A stretch of DNA of 64,000 nt from an uncultured Gammaproteobacteria bacterium (GTDB lineage: Bacteria; Pseudomonadota; Gammaproteobacteria; Nitrosococcales; Methylophagaceae): positions 62,001-126,000 of the forward strand of contig CAJIZI010000003.1 in the NCBI GenBank assembly GCA_905181885.1, written 5' to 3'. Under the pieces are notes generated by a model that saw nothing but the letters and a program-made list of their open reading frames with translations, searched no databases and was not told the origin of the DNA. Shown here in pieces: positions 1 through 9,060 of the stretch. Every line of letters begins with the position of its first letter. The first letter of the stretch is position 1. The position numbers and the translations under genes were made by a program.

Positions 1-1259
1 TTTATGGGCTCTAATTCATCTATTATTTCCATAGCACGAACCTTAGCTGCACCGCTAACAGTACCAGCAGGAAAGGTTGCTCGTAAAGCATCAATACAAG
101 TCATATTGGGTATGACTTTACCAGTAACATTGGAAACAATATGCATGACATGAGAATAACGCTCTATGACCATATTTGCAGTGAGCTTAACTGTTCCTAT
201 TTGGCTTACCCGCCCAGCGTCATTTCTACCAAGGTCTATAAGCATAAGGTGCTCGGCCAATTCTTTTGGGTCTGAAAGTAATTCTTGTTCTAAGGCTTTA
301 TCTTCTTCGACAGTTTGACCTCGAGGACGTGTACCGGCAATTGGACGAACGGTTATTTCATCTTCTTCCATACGCACTAATATCTCTGGTGAAGAGCCGA
401 CAATATGAAAGTTTTCCAAGTTTAGGTAATACATATAGGGCGAGGGGTTAAGGGTTCTCAAAGAGCGGTATAAGTCTACTGCTTTAGCTGAAAAGGGCAC
501 AGAAAGTCGCTGTGAAAGGACGACCTGCATGATATCGCCCTCTGTAATGTATTGCTTTGCTTTTTCGACAGCTTTAATAAAGCCATCATGAGTAAACCCG
601 GAAACAAAATCTTCTTCATTAACTGTCTTGCTGATATGACTTGTTTGTTTGTTTGGTGTTGCGGTACGCAGACGATTTGTTAAGTCATCCAGGTTTTGTT
701 GAGCAATGTCGTATGCATTAGGTTTTTCAGGGTCAGCATGAACAATTAAAAACAACCGTCCGGACAAGTTATCAAAAACGATAAGATCGTTAGAGACCAT
801 TAGCAATATATCTGGGCATTCTAGCGGATCCGGGTTAGGACTATCTCCAAGACGGGGTTCGATATAACGCACGGTGTCATAGCCGAAATAGCCGACTAAA
901 CCACCATTAAAACGTGGAAGGTTACTTATGTCTGGAACTTTGTATTGGTTTTTATAGTTTTCTATCCATGACAAGGGGTCATCAGAAATAGCTTGGTCAA
1001 TAACTTTGCCTCTGTGACTTGTAACAATCTGTTGACCTGTAACCCGTATTATTGTTTCACAAGGGAGGCCTATAATTGAGTAACGCCCCCACTTTTCACC
1101 ACCATGTACGGATTCAAATAAGTAAGAATAGCCTGTGTCTGCCAACTTTAGATAGGTGCTAAGTGGAGTATCAAGGTCAGCTAGTATTTCTCTGGCAACC
1201 GGAATTCGGTTATAGCCTTGCTTTGCATAAAGGTCAAATTCTACTTGTGTCATTGGCAT
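1..1259 (-). CDS. trpE: Anthranilate synthase component I, 3' end outside window
   Basis: TrpE converts chorismate to anthranilate with glutamine-derived ammonia from TrpG, the first step of tryptophan synthesis. About 419 codons are open from the ATG at 1259 to the window edge, so the last roughly 70 residues are missing. Visible family motifs include [40 protein letters not shown] and [20 protein letters not shown], which form the chorismate-binding domain. The alternative start at 1253 (MTQVEF) would shorten it by two residues. It lies downstream of rpe in the same direction, an arrangement that normally has gph in between. No Trp-rich leader peptide is visible upstream, so attenuation of the trpL type is not supported. 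Confidence 0.96.
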   Translation of the reverse strand, partial: MPMTQVEFDLYAKQGYNRIPVAREILADLDTPLSTYLKLADTGYSYLFESVHGGEKWGRYSIIGLPCETIIRVTGQQIVTSHRGKVIDQAISDDPLSWIENYKNQYKVPDISNLPRFNGGLVGYFGYDTVRYIEPRLGDSPNPDPLECPDILLMVSNDLIVFDNLSGRLFLIVHADPEKPNAYDIAQQNLDDLTNRLRTATPNKQTSHISKTVNEEDFVSGFTHDGFIKAVEKAKQYITEGDIMQVVLSQRLSVPFSAKAVDLYRSLRTLNPSPYMYYLNLENFHIVGSSPEILVRMEEDEITVRPIAGTRPRGQTVEEDKALEQELLSDPKELAEHLMLIDLGRNDAGRVSQIGTVKLTANMVIERYSHVMHIVSNVTGKVIPNMTCIDALRATFPAGTVSGAAKVRAMEIIDELEPI

Positions 1260-1262
1260 GAT

Positions 1263-1346
1263 CTAAAAAAGCCTAGTTAATTCTGCAAAGCTATCAATGT
1301 TGGCATCGTGGTCTTTGGTCTCTATTTTGGCTTTGGTTAGTGGCAT
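1263..1346 (-). pseudogene. Possible C-terminal remnant of phosphoglycolate phosphatase (gph)
   Basis: A 27-codon ORF sits exactly between rpe and trpE, begins 3 nt after the rpe stop and ends 3 nt before the trpE ATG, all in one reading frame. Its C-terminus IDSFAELTRLF resembles the last residues of bacterial Gph proteins (a VIDSLAEL-like end), and gph is the gene normally found between rpe and trpE in many gammaproteobacteria. My reading is an in-frame deletion that removed nearly all of gph and left a translated tail. The match is short, so chance or a coupling peptide remains possible. Confidence 0.4.
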
Positions 1347-1349
1347 TGT

Positions 1350-2042
1350 TTAGATTTTAGCTAGTGCAAGTTCTGCACGTAAAGCAGCAATAATAGTTTG
1401 GTAGTGATTAGCATCACTAGCTTGGGCCGCTCCGAATACAGCTGAGCCAGCAACGAAAGTGCGCGCACCAGCTTCTGCCACTTCACGGATATTTTTAATA
1501 TTCACACCACCATCGACTTCTAAGTCGATATCATAACCGCTTTCATCAATCATTTTTCGTGCTTGACGTAACTTCTCTAGCGTATGAGGAATAAAAGACT
1601 GGCCACCGAAACCAGGGTTAACTGACATAAGTAAAATACGGTCAACTTTATCCATTACATGCTCAGCTAACGATAGTGGAGTAGCTGGGTTAAATACTAA
1701 ACCTGTTTTACAGCCTTCCGCTTTTACAAGCTGTAAGCTTCGATCTATATGGTCTGACGCTTCAGGGTGAAAGGTAATGTAACTTGCGCCAGCTTTTGCA
1801 AAATCAGGAATAATACGATCAACGGGCTTGACCATCAAGTGCACGTCAATTTCAGCTGTAACACCGTGTTTTCTGAGCGCTTCACAAACCAGGGGTCCTA
1901 TGGTTAGATTAGGCACGTAGTGGTTATCCATTACATCAAAGTGAACAATATCAGCACCCGAAGCAAGTACGTTGTCTACTTCTTCACCCAAGCGAGCGAA
2001 GTCTGCAGATAGGATAGATGGAGCAATTTTAAAATCAGCCAT
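1350..2042 (-). CDS. rpe: Ribulose-phosphate 3-epimerase
   Basis: Interconverts ribulose 5-phosphate and xylulose 5-phosphate in the pentose phosphate pathway (also used in formaldehyde or CO2 fixation cycles). The 230-residue protein is full length. It starts with the family N-terminus ([18 protein letters not shown]), and shows the metal-binding [30 protein letters not shown] and the phosphate-binding DGG and VAGSAVF motifs of the TIM barrel. First gene of a minus-strand unit with trpE. Confidence 0.97.
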   Translation of the reverse strand: MADFKIAPSILSADFARLGEEVDNVLASGADIVHFDVMDNHYVPNLTIGPLVCEALRKHGVTAEIDVHLMVKPVDRIIPDFAKAGASYITFHPEASDHIDRSLQLVKAEGCKTGLVFNPATPLSLAEHVMDKVDRILLMSVNPGFGGQSFIPHTLEKLRQARKMIDESGYDIDLEVDGGVNIKNIREVAEAGARTFVAGSAVFGAAQASDANHYQTIIAALRAELALAKI

Positions 2043-2280
2043 AGTGTTATTCTCTTAGAGTTATTGGTATTGCAATGTCAAAACAAATTATTTTAACTTA
2101 ACTAGTGGTTTTTTTCAGCTTTTGTAAAACGACATAACTGATTATACTAAAGACTGAATTAAATATATGACAGATAGAGAGTTGTATTTTGAGAAAGTTT
2201 TATATCTTCATATTCTAAAACTTATTAAAATTACCGCTTTGTTGCCGTTAAATATCAAAGGATTGGAGGAGAGTGATAAA

Positions 2281-2445
2281 ATGTCAGAGCAAATAAGCAA
2301 GGTCTCTATCGCTGTCAGAAAAACACCTATTATAAGTATACTCAAAGATGAAATCTCAGTGACCGATTTTCATACGCTACAAGTTATGGTCGTAACGAGA
2401 GCTAGGTCACATATTAAAAAACAATTCAAACGAGCCATTTTTTAA
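2281..2445 (+). CDS. Small hypothetical protein, 54 aa, coupled to the next gene
   Basis: I do not recognise this protein. The start at 2281 is chosen because a strong Shine-Dalgarno (GGAGGAG) lies about 9 nt upstream; the longer reading from 2167 has none. The product is basic (ends RARSHIKKQFKRAIF) with a beta-rich middle. Its TAA is immediately followed by the ATG of the spermidine-synthase-like gene, which lacks its own ribosome-binding site, so the two are probably translationally coupled. It could be a true small protein or mainly a device for translating the next gene. Confidence 0.45.
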   Translation: MSEQISKVSIAVRKTPIISILKDEISVTDFHTLQVMVVTRARSHIKKQFKRAIF

Positions 2446-3252
2446 ATGCGACTATACTATGATGGCTTGGTGGTGCATCAATCGCAGTCTGACGATGGCG
2501 TAATTGAGGTGGTGGACGATGGCGATATACGGTCACTACATTTTGGCACTTTTCCTCGCCAAAGTTGTATGTCTATACAAACCCCACATACCTTAGAGTT
2601 AACTTACACACAAGCGATGATGGCTGCGTTGCTACTCAACCCGGAGCCAGAGCGCGTATTAATTGTAGGTTTGGGTGGAGGTTCATTGGTTAAATTTATT
2701 TTGCATCACTTTCCAAACTGTCAGATTGATGTGGTGGAGTACCGTCAGGATGTCTTAAAAGTCGCTTATGACTACTTTCAACTTCCTGAAAATGACAGCC
2801 GTGTGAATGTACATATTGGTGATGGTTATTTGTTTGTGCAAAAATGTTTTTGTGAGGGTGCGACTCCATACGATATGGTACTTGTTGATGCTTATGACCA
2901 CACTGGAATGTCGACAAGTGTTGGAATACAAGCTTTTTTTGACGCTTGTGCGAGCTTATTAACACCCGATGGCGTGATGAGTATCAATTTATGGGGTACA
3001 AATCGACCAGTTTTCAAGCAAACAATGGCACGGATTAACGAAAGTTTTGATGGGAAGAGCTTGGTATTACCTGTTGAAGATAAGGGAAATGTGATAGTTT
3101 TAGCGACCATACGGCTAGTTACACAGGCAAATTTAAAAAAATTGAAGTTATCTGTAGCATTACAAGAAGAAAAGCTTCAAATCAAGTTAGCTAAGCTATT
3201 GTATGAATTAATACGACGTAATCGACCATACATTGGTAAGTTATTTTTTTGA
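2446..3252 (+). CDS. Spermidine synthase-like (aminopropyltransferase family) protein
   Basis: The 268-residue protein has the spermine/spermidine synthase fold: a short N-terminal beta domain (residues 1-45), then a Rossmann core with VLIVGLGGGSLVKF at about residues 71-84, an acidic residue after the second strand (VVEYR), an IGDGYLF loop, and VLVDAYD where family members place the catalytic aspartate. Family members transfer aminopropyl from decarboxylated AdoMet to putrescine, but many such stand-alone homologues have no proven substrate. No speD is adjacent, so polyamine synthesis is not shown by context. Starts directly on the stop of the upstream small ORF. Confidence 0.8.
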   Translation: MRLYYDGLVVHQSQSDDGVIEVVDDGDIRSLHFGTFPRQSCMSIQTPHTLELTYTQAMMAALLLNPEPERVLIVGLGGGSLVKFILHHFPNCQIDVVEYRQDVLKVAYDYFQLPENDSRVNVHIGDGYLFVQKCFCEGATPYDMVLVDAYDHTGMSTSVGIQAFFDACASLLTPDGVMSINLWGTNRPVFKQTMARINESFDGKSLVLPVEDKGNVIVLATIRLVTQANLKKLKLSVALQEEKLQIKLAKLLYELIRRNRPYIGKLFF

Positions 3253-3288
3253 TTATTTTCACCTGCTGGGTTTAAATTGTATTCAACC

Positions 3289-3861
3289 ATGAAAAGATTA
3301 TTAATTTTATTTGTTTCTCTGACGATGCTATTGGCCTGGAATACTCAGGCAAGGATGAATTATGATGATGATAAAATTTCTTTATTATTGTCACATTCCG
3401 AGCATATGCTTTACGTTAAGAAAGGTGACTTTATTCTTAAAAGCTATAAGGTAGCTCTTGGCAGTGGAGGTGGTGGTGGGAAAATACAAGAAGGTGATAG
3501 CCGCACACCTCTAGGACAATATCTCATTACAGAAGTAAGGGATAGCGAACGTTTTCATCTTTTTATGGGCCTTAATTACCCAAATATAAAAGATGCTAAA
3601 CGTGCCTTAACAAGTAAGCTTATCACCCGTAGGGACTATCGTGCGGTATTAGATGCCCATATTTTTGGCCGTAACCCCCCACAGAATCTAATTTTGGGAG
3701 GGGCTATAGGTATTCATGGTATCGGGACTGAGACAAAGAAAAAAATTAATATTCATCAGAATATTGATTGGACTGAAGGCTGTATTGCATTACGAAATGA
3801 TGAGGTTGATGAACTTAGCAGCTATGTTTCAGTCGGAACTGAAATTAATATCATCGAGTAG
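3289..3861 (+). CDS. L,D-transpeptidase (YkuD domain), exported
   Basis: Expected to act on periplasmic peptidoglycan, forming 3-3 cross-links or attaching proteins. I use the ATG at 3289 (MKRLLILFVSLTMLLAW) because it begins a normal signal peptide, with cleavage likely near TQA; a TTG at 3277 would add four residues. The YkuD domain shows the conserved HGIG and TEGCIALRN motifs, the latter holding the nucleophilic cysteine, at about residues 147 and 168-176. The family's usual SxGC is TEGC here. Monocistronic by spacing. Confidence 0.9.
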   Translation: MKRLLILFVSLTMLLAWNTQARMNYDDDKISLLLSHSEHMLYVKKGDFILKSYKVALGSGGGGGKIQEGDSRTPLGQYLITEVRDSERFHLFMGLNYPNIKDAKRALTSKLITRRDYRAVLDAHIFGRNPPQNLILGGAIGIHGIGTETKKKINIHQNIDWTEGCIALRNDEVDELSSYVSVGTEINIIE

Positions 3862-4024
3862 TAACCAAAGCTCCATCTGACATTAAAAGCGATCCCCAAT
3901 TTTTTAGCATAGATGAGCAGTATTAAGGCATCGAATGTTAAAGATTTAAAATCAGGCTGTAATTGCGTGATTCGACTATAATAATCCTTCTTGTTCTAGC
4001 TAACAGTCTGTCTTATCACATATT

Positions 4025-4717
4025 ATGAATATTCTCGCACTCGATACTTGTTCTGAATGTTGCTCGGCAGCATTATTCTTTGATGGTCGCTTGTACGAAG
4101 TGAGCGAGTTAACAAAACGCGGTCACTCGGAGCTCATTTTAGGAATGATGGATGTATTATTCGAGCAAGCCAACACAACAATTAATTCAGTTGGTGTGGT
4201 AGCTTTCGGACGCGGGCCGGGTTCTTTTACGGGAGTTCGTGTAGGAGTGAGTGTTGCTCAAGGTATTGCATTTGCACGTGATATTCCGGTAATTCCCATT
4301 TCATCTTTGGCAGCGATAGCTCAACAAGGAATAAAACTTGTCGATATTGAACGTTTTGCAGTAGCAATAGATGCTCGAATGGGTGAAATTTATTGTGCTC
4401 ATTATAAGCGTGTTGAAAAAGTAGCCGTTTTATTGGGCGAAGAGCGTGTTTGTTCTCCTGATAGCTTCCTTCCTATGGATGAAAAAAAGTCCGTCGGAAT
4501 GGGTACTGGCTGGAGAACCTATGCGACTGAACTATCTCAACAGTTCTCGGCGCAACTCACTGATATAAAGCCTGAGTTTTACCCTATGGCAAGCGGAATC
4601 GTTGAACTTGCACAAGTTGAGATAGCAGCAGGAAGGTTACTACCGGCTGAAGATGCCCTGCCGGTGTATCTAAGAGACAATGTGGCGAAAAAGAAAGTAG
4701 AGCAGACTCATGGCTAA
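4025..4717 (+). CDS. tsaB: tRNA threonylcarbamoyladenosine synthesis protein TsaB
   Basis: TsaB is the scaffold partner of TsaD and TsaE in making t6A37 on ANN-decoding tRNAs. The 230-residue protein matches the family length. The N-terminal ASKHA motif ILALDTCSECCSAAL and the conserved GRGPGSFTGVRVG loop (about residues 66-78) are present. It is first in a tight unit with cmoA (8-nt overlap) and cmoB, so the unit groups tRNA anticodon-loop modification. Confidence 0.95.
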   Translation: MNILALDTCSECCSAALFFDGRLYEVSELTKRGHSELILGMMDVLFEQANTTINSVGVVAFGRGPGSFTGVRVGVSVAQGIAFARDIPVIPISSLAAIAQQGIKLVDIERFAVAIDARMGEIYCAHYKRVEKVAVLLGEERVCSPDSFLPMDEKKSVGMGTGWRTYATELSQQFSAQLTDIKPEFYPMASGIVELAQVEIAAGRLLPAEDALPVYLRDNVAKKKVEQTHG

Positions 4718-5450
4718 AAAACAAGATGAAATTTATGCGTCTACACTTAAAGAGGTCATTGATTTTAAATTTGATGAGCGGGTAGTATCTGTATTTCCTG
4801 ACATGATACAGCGCTCAGTGCCAGGTTATAAGACTTTGATATCTTCGATTGGCATACTAGCAGGCCGTTATGCCCAAGATAATACCCATTGCTATGATCT
4901 AGGCTGCTCCTTAGGGGCCGTAAGTTTATCAATGAGACAGCGGTTAGGAACTATTGGTTGTGAAATTATTGCAGTTGATAACTCCCCTGAAATGATTGCG
5001 CAGGGCCAGTTACTACTCGAAGCAGAGTCAAAGCAGGGCGAAGCTGTACCCATCAAGATGGTTTGTTCAGACATTGATAAGGTTGAAATTTATAATGCTT
5101 CGGTTGTTGTTTTGAATTTTACATTGCAGTTTATTGCTGTTGAAGAGCGTTTAGCGCTTGTTGAGCGAATTTATAATGGTCTGGTGCCCGGCGGTGTTTT
5201 GATATTGTCTGAAAAGTTAGCATTTGATGAACAGACACAGTCTGATTTTATGATAGATGCACACCACGATTTCAAAAGAGATAATGGTTATAGTAACTTG
5301 GAGATCAGCCAAAAAAGAACGGCGTTAGAGAAAGTAATGGTCCCCGAGACTTTGACTTGTCACAAACAACGTCTATCAGATGCCGGTTTTGGTTTTAATA
5401 GTGTTTGGTTTCAATGTTTTAATTTTACATCGATAATTGCTATTAAATGA
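4710..5450 (+). CDS. cmoA: Carboxy-S-adenosyl-L-methionine synthase
   Basis: CmoA converts AdoMet plus prephenate to carboxy-AdoMet, the donor CmoB uses to make cmo5U34 in tRNA. The 246 residues match the family length. Visible are the N-terminal DFKFDERVVSVFPDMIQRSVPGY block, YDLGCSLGAVSLS (AdoMet loop), AVDNSPEMI, VVLNFTLQFI and the C-terminal WFQCFNF. Overlaps tsaB by 8 nt and cmoB by 4 nt. Confidence 0.97.
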   Translation: MAKKQDEIYASTLKEVIDFKFDERVVSVFPDMIQRSVPGYKTLISSIGILAGRYAQDNTHCYDLGCSLGAVSLSMRQRLGTIGCEIIAVDNSPEMIAQGQLLLEAESKQGEAVPIKMVCSDIDKVEIYNASVVVLNFTLQFIAVEERLALVERIYNGLVPGGVLILSEKLAFDEQTQSDFMIDAHHDFKRDNGYSNLEISQKRTALEKVMVPETLTCHKQRLSDAGFGFNSVWFQCFNFTSIIAIK

Positions 5451-6418
5451 ACTCATACAATGCTTTATACCCTCAGCTTGAGGATATGGGACAACATGCT
5501 TGGTCTAAACAGTTAAAGCAACAATTGGTCGAGCGCTTTGCTATCGATGCCCATGGAAAAATGCCTGCATGGCAAACTGCTTTAGCAGCATTGCCTGATA
5601 TCGAATCTTGTCAAGTTGAGCTTCAAGGTGGGATTGTTATAACTACAGATACTGACCTTTCTGAAGAGGATCTTACTGCTATGACGGAGGAGTTAAAGCA
5701 TTTTCATCCTTGGCGAAAAGGACCGTACCAACTGTTTGGGGTTAACATTAATACGGAATGGCGTTCCGATTGGAAATGGGAACGTGTTTCATCTCATATT
5801 ACTTCATTAGTAGGTAGGAAAGTATTAGATGTCGGAGGGGGTAATGGTTACCATGGTTGGCGTATGCAAGGAGATGGTGCAGAATTAGTTGTCGGTATTG
5901 ACCCAACACGCGTCTTTGCAATGCAATATCTTGTGATGCAGCGTTATATTAAGTCGACACGTCATTTCGTACTGCCTGTTGGGATAGAAGATCTGCCTGC
6001 TAAATTATCGTGCTTTGACACTGTTTTTTCGATGGGTGTTTTGTACCATCGTCGTTCACCACTAGACCATTTATTTGAATTACGTAGTTGTCTCAGATCC
6101 GGTGGCGAATTAGTACTAGAAACACTTATAGTTGAGGGAGATGTTGACCGAGTATTAATGCCTTCAGGACGCTATGCCAAGATGCGAAACGTGTGGTTCA
6201 TTCCTTCAATAGACACAATGTGTCTTTGGTTAGAGCGTTGTGGTTTCAAAAACACTCGTTGCGTTGATGTTAATACAACAAGTCTTGATGAACAGCGCCA
6301 AACAGAATGGATGACTTTTGAGTCGTTAGCTGATTTTTTAGATCCAAATGATAGGTCAAAGACGATAGAAGGTTACGCTGCACCAACCAGAGCTACCTTT
6401 ATTGCTAATGCGCCTTAA
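5447..6418 (+). CDS. cmoB: tRNA U34 carboxymethyltransferase
   Basis: CmoB transfers the carboxymethyl group of carboxy-AdoMet to ho5U34, allowing wobble-U tRNAs to read extra codons. The 323-residue protein is full length, with an N-terminal substrate domain ending in the RKGPYQLFGVNINTEWRSDWKW block and a methyltransferase domain with VLDVGGGNGYHGWRM, VGIDPT and VFSMGVLYHRRSPLDHL. Its ATG overlaps the cmoA stop (ATGA), which indicates translational coupling. Confidence 0.97.
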   Translation: MNSYNALYPQLEDMGQHAWSKQLKQQLVERFAIDAHGKMPAWQTALAALPDIESCQVELQGGIVITTDTDLSEEDLTAMTEELKHFHPWRKGPYQLFGVNINTEWRSDWKWERVSSHITSLVGRKVLDVGGGNGYHGWRMQGDGAELVVGIDPTRVFAMQYLVMQRYIKSTRHFVLPVGIEDLPAKLSCFDTVFSMGVLYHRRSPLDHLFELRSCLRSGGELVLETLIVEGDVDRVLMPSGRYAKMRNVWFIPSIDTMCLWLERCGFKNTRCVDVNTTSLDEQRQTEWMTFESLADFLDPNDRSKTIEGYAAPTRATFIANAP

Positions 6419-6602
6419 ACTATTTAGGTCGTTTCCACCACTTGCTTTAAGGACTATTATTGTTATGACCAAGGAAGACAATCTCTAGGGTTTCTTTTTG
6501 AAAGGTTTAATAACTACACTTATGTTCAATTTTAAGATGTAGAAAGAAGAAAAAGGGAATTGCCCTTATCATCGAGATCTCGAACGTAAGGAAGAAAGAG
6601 TC

Positions 6603-6932
6603 ATGAATATATCAACGTTGATTATTAGTTTATTTTTTTTAGGAATAGCTTCTGGACCTTCTTACGGCTATGATTCCTACGGCGCAGGCTCTGCTTCATG
6701 TCGAGTTTGGGTGAAAGAACAAGCTGGAGAAGAAAAAAACCCGCTTTACTGGCTTCTCCACGGATGGGTGGCGGGTTTTGTCTCTGGTGCAGGATATGCT
6801 GATACTGAACTAACTAAGGCTGACGCTGATGAGATGCGAAAGTATGTAACTCTCTACTGTCAGCGTCAACCCTCAAAAAGATTAAGTGACGTTGCCGAAA
6901 GCCTTGTTGAGGAACTGGAAAAAGATAATTAA
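6603..6932 (+). CDS. Small exported protein, HdeA/Rap1a-like
   Basis: 109 residues with a signal peptide (hydrophobic 5-17; cleavage probably near YGY at 21-23). The mature part has two cysteines, C33 and C86, separated by a WLLHGWVAGFVSGAGY helix, an arrangement like small periplasmic HdeA- or Rap1a/Tai-type proteins held by one disulfide. In those families the C-terminal helix follows a YC...P motif, seen here as YCQRQP then LSDVAESLVEEL. Function is not determinable: HdeA-like chaperone and type VI immunity-like roles are both possible, and no effector gene is adjacent. A purine-rich stretch (AAGGAAGAAAG) just before the ATG can serve as ribosome-binding site. Confidence 0.65.
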   Translation: MNISTLIISLFFLGIASGPSYGYDSYGAGSASCRVWVKEQAGEEKNPLYWLLHGWVAGFVSGAGYADTELTKADADEMRKYVTLYCQRQPSKRLSDVAESLVEELEKDN

Positions 6933-6983
6933 AAATGTAGCTTCTTTTATGATCTTCAATCTTATCAAACTTTGTATTTAAGT

Positions 6984-8618
6984 TTAAATTAGAGTGAGAC
7001 CTATATCATAATGCTCATGATTAGCATTACCCCCTATTAGCTCGATAAGGCCACCTTCATTTGCAGTTCTTTCCTCAAAGTAGGTGAATAGTTCATCTCG
7101 AGTAACTGTCCCTGCATCTAAATGACCGAGCAAAAAAGCAAAATCACCACTATGAGCATCATGGTCTGAAATATTGTTATAAAGTGATTTTAGGTAATCA
7201 TTATTCGTATTCTCTACTTCATAAAAGCTTGTAGAGTCGGTAGTCAATACAAATGATGAAGCATCAGCAGCAATGTTTGCTTTAGCCGTCGTCACAGATG
7301 TTGTTGTATTATCAACATTTGAGATGTATGCCGTGAATTCAGACGTGTTAGTAAATACTGCAACATGAGCTGCTACATAATTAGAGACTAGGACTTTATT
7401 ATTGAAAGTATCTTGGGCTATACCGGCGTTTGCAGTGTTATTTGCAGCTAAAATCAGATCTGATACTACTTCACCGATCGATTTATCAGATGAGACTGCC
7501 GCTACCCAGTAGTTAATGCCAGCAGAGTCAGTGGCATTAGTTTTACCTAAAGAGTTCAAATAAATTGTTTCTATTACTGTCCTAACATTTTCTGTGGAAG
7601 TGAATTCAGGCACATTAAAGTATTCTGTTACTGCGCTGGCAAGAAACATTGCATTAGCTGCACTTTCTGTAGAGCTGTGGCCTGCTGCCCAGTAGGCATT
7701 ACCATCACCTTCTGATGCACGCCCAAAAATTGCAACGTATAGTTTTGAAACTTCTTCTGTTGATAGGGCGAGATTAATATCTTCACTTACAGATGTTGAT
7801 AGAACTGTATTGAGAGGTGATAAAAAGTCATATGGAGTCTCTCTTGAATAGACAGACTGAATTAATGTTTTGTCTGGTACTGAAAAAACTTTAGCAAAAG
7901 TATCTAAATAAAGCTGGTGACCTAAAGGAAGATGATTGGCAATATCAGAAGCGGTCCTAAGAGTAAACTCTTCATTGTTAATAGCCTTACCCACGAAGTC
8001 CACATAGTCCCATTCCGCAAGAACTAGCCAATAAGCAAATTCTGTTACTACTGTTTTCATGTGCCCTTCTGGCTCAGAAAGAAGGTCCGCATAAGATGAA
8101 ATATTATAATAGCCGCCATCAATTGCTTGCTGCATTGCTAAGTATAGTGACGATGTGGAGTCGGCCCATTGCCATTCGGGGTATAGAATGTTAAATCCGA
8201 CAGTGGTTATAGTGTGCAGCAGGTGTTCTATGACTTCATTTGTTTGGGATGCCGCTGTTCTTTCAGTTCCCTCCCAAATAAAATCCGTGTGGTTGTGAAG
8301 ATAATTTCCTCTTTGAATGTCAACCCCTCTAACATAGCCAGGGTGAGGTACAAGTTGATCGCCCCCTCCATAATAGTCTGGACTACCTATCCCAATTTTC
8401 TGGAATACATAGTTATCTTCTAAAGCTGCTTTAAATGTTGCCCTCAATTTAGTGTTGATCTGGCTATTTGAGGCATGCATGGCATCATACGTGACAGCTA
8501 CTTTTTTTATGAAAGACTCAGAGACACCATCTAATGAGAAAATTCGGAGACCATGGCTGTCGACATATCGATCATAAGGCTGATATGTTGCGTTGTTAAT
8601 AACTGTGGGTTCGGGCAT
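6984..8618 (-). CDS. DUF4214-domain protein, probable type I secretion substrate
   Basis: 544 residues, acidic, one cysteine-poor chain and no signal peptide. Residues 1-270 form an unassigned N-terminal domain with a histidine-rich stretch (HNHTDF at 108-113 and EHLLH at 131-135) that could bind a metal. Residues about 285-395 carry two DUF4214-like repeats with the signature LYxxxxGRxxExxGxxYW (LYVAIFGRASEGDGNAYWA and a weaker IYLNSLGK..INYWV). The C-terminus ends DIGLTLI, an acidic residue followed by hydrophobic residues, as in RTX-type C-terminal secretion signals. DUF4214 is common in large surface and secreted proteins. No T1SS transporter is in the window. The catalytic role is unknown. 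Confidence 0.7.
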   Translation of the reverse strand: MPEPTVINNATYQPYDRYVDSHGLRIFSLDGVSESFIKKVAVTYDAMHASNSQINTKLRATFKAALEDNYVFQKIGIGSPDYYGGGDQLVPHPGYVRGVDIQRGNYLHNHTDFIWEGTERTAASQTNEVIEHLLHTITTVGFNILYPEWQWADSTSSLYLAMQQAIDGGYYNISSYADLLSEPEGHMKTVVTEFAYWLVLAEWDYVDFVGKAINNEEFTLRTASDIANHLPLGHQLYLDTFAKVFSVPDKTLIQSVYSRETPYDFLSPLNTVLSTSVSEDINLALSTEEVSKLYVAIFGRASEGDGNAYWAAGHSSTESAANAMFLASAVTEYFNVPEFTSTENVRTVIETIYLNSLGKTNATDSAGINYWVAAVSSDKSIGEVVSDLILAANNTANAGIAQDTFNNKVLVSNYVAAHVAVFTNTSEFTAYISNVDNTTTSVTTAKANIAADASSFVLTTDSTSFYEVENTNNDYLKSLYNNISDHDAHSGDFAFLLGHLDAGTVTRDELFTYFEERTANEGGLIELIGGNANHEHYDIGLTLI

Positions 8619-8744
8619 ACAATTATTCCAAATAAATAATCAAATCTATAGCTGCCATTAGGTATTCAATTGAAAACTATGTAACTAGAAAAAAGCTTGT
8701 TAAAATTGCAATAGCGTAACAGGTTAATAATGAGAATGTAGGGT

Positions 8745-8962
8745 ATGGATCAATTATCAGTAAAGATATATGTCATCGCTTTCATAATAGTGTCTATAAC
8801 TATGTGGTTGAAACATCGCGGTGGTTTATAAGATTCACTCGTGCTTCCCGCATCAATAAATACCAGAGATAAAATCAAGAATAAAGAATACTTTTTTTAT
8901 TATTTTAATCTGCCTTTATACAAGTACGCTAAGCGCCTTGTTGAAGAAATAGAAAATAGAAA
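8745..8962 (+). pseudogene. Two short same-frame ORFs split by TAA; possible decayed small membrane protein
   Basis: An ATG at 8745 opens 28 codons encoding one hydrophobic segment (IYVIAFIIVSITMWL) followed by KHRGG, and stops at TAA 8829-8831. The same frame stays open for a further 43 codons ending YAKRLVEEIENRK and stops at TAG inside the heptamer repeat. Either this is a small one-pass membrane protein of 28 residues, or a roughly 70-residue gene broken by a nonsense codon. No family is recognised and no strong ribosome-binding site is present. Confidence 0.25.
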
Positions 8963-8988
8963 ATAGCAAATAGCAAATAGCAAATAGC
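8947..8988. repeat. Six tandem copies of a 7-bp repeat (AAATAGM)
   Basis: Units at 8947, 8954, 8961, 8968, 8975 and 8982 read AAATAGA twice and then AAATAGC four times, directly head to tail. The array lies between the DUF4214 gene and the 3' end of the acyltransferase gene, and provides the stop codon of the short upstream ORF. Such arrays change length by slippage; each unit step shifts a reading frame by one base. Confidence 0.9.
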
Positions 8989-9060
8989 AAAGAAATAAGC
9001 TGCGAACCGTTTTTTTATTGAACTGATACTCAATAATGCCTGTTCGAGGTTAAACGAGCG

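Noticed and set aside
1263-1346. A trp leader peptide for attenuation
   Set aside because: The small ORF before trpE contains no tryptophan codon and no terminator-like hairpin follows.
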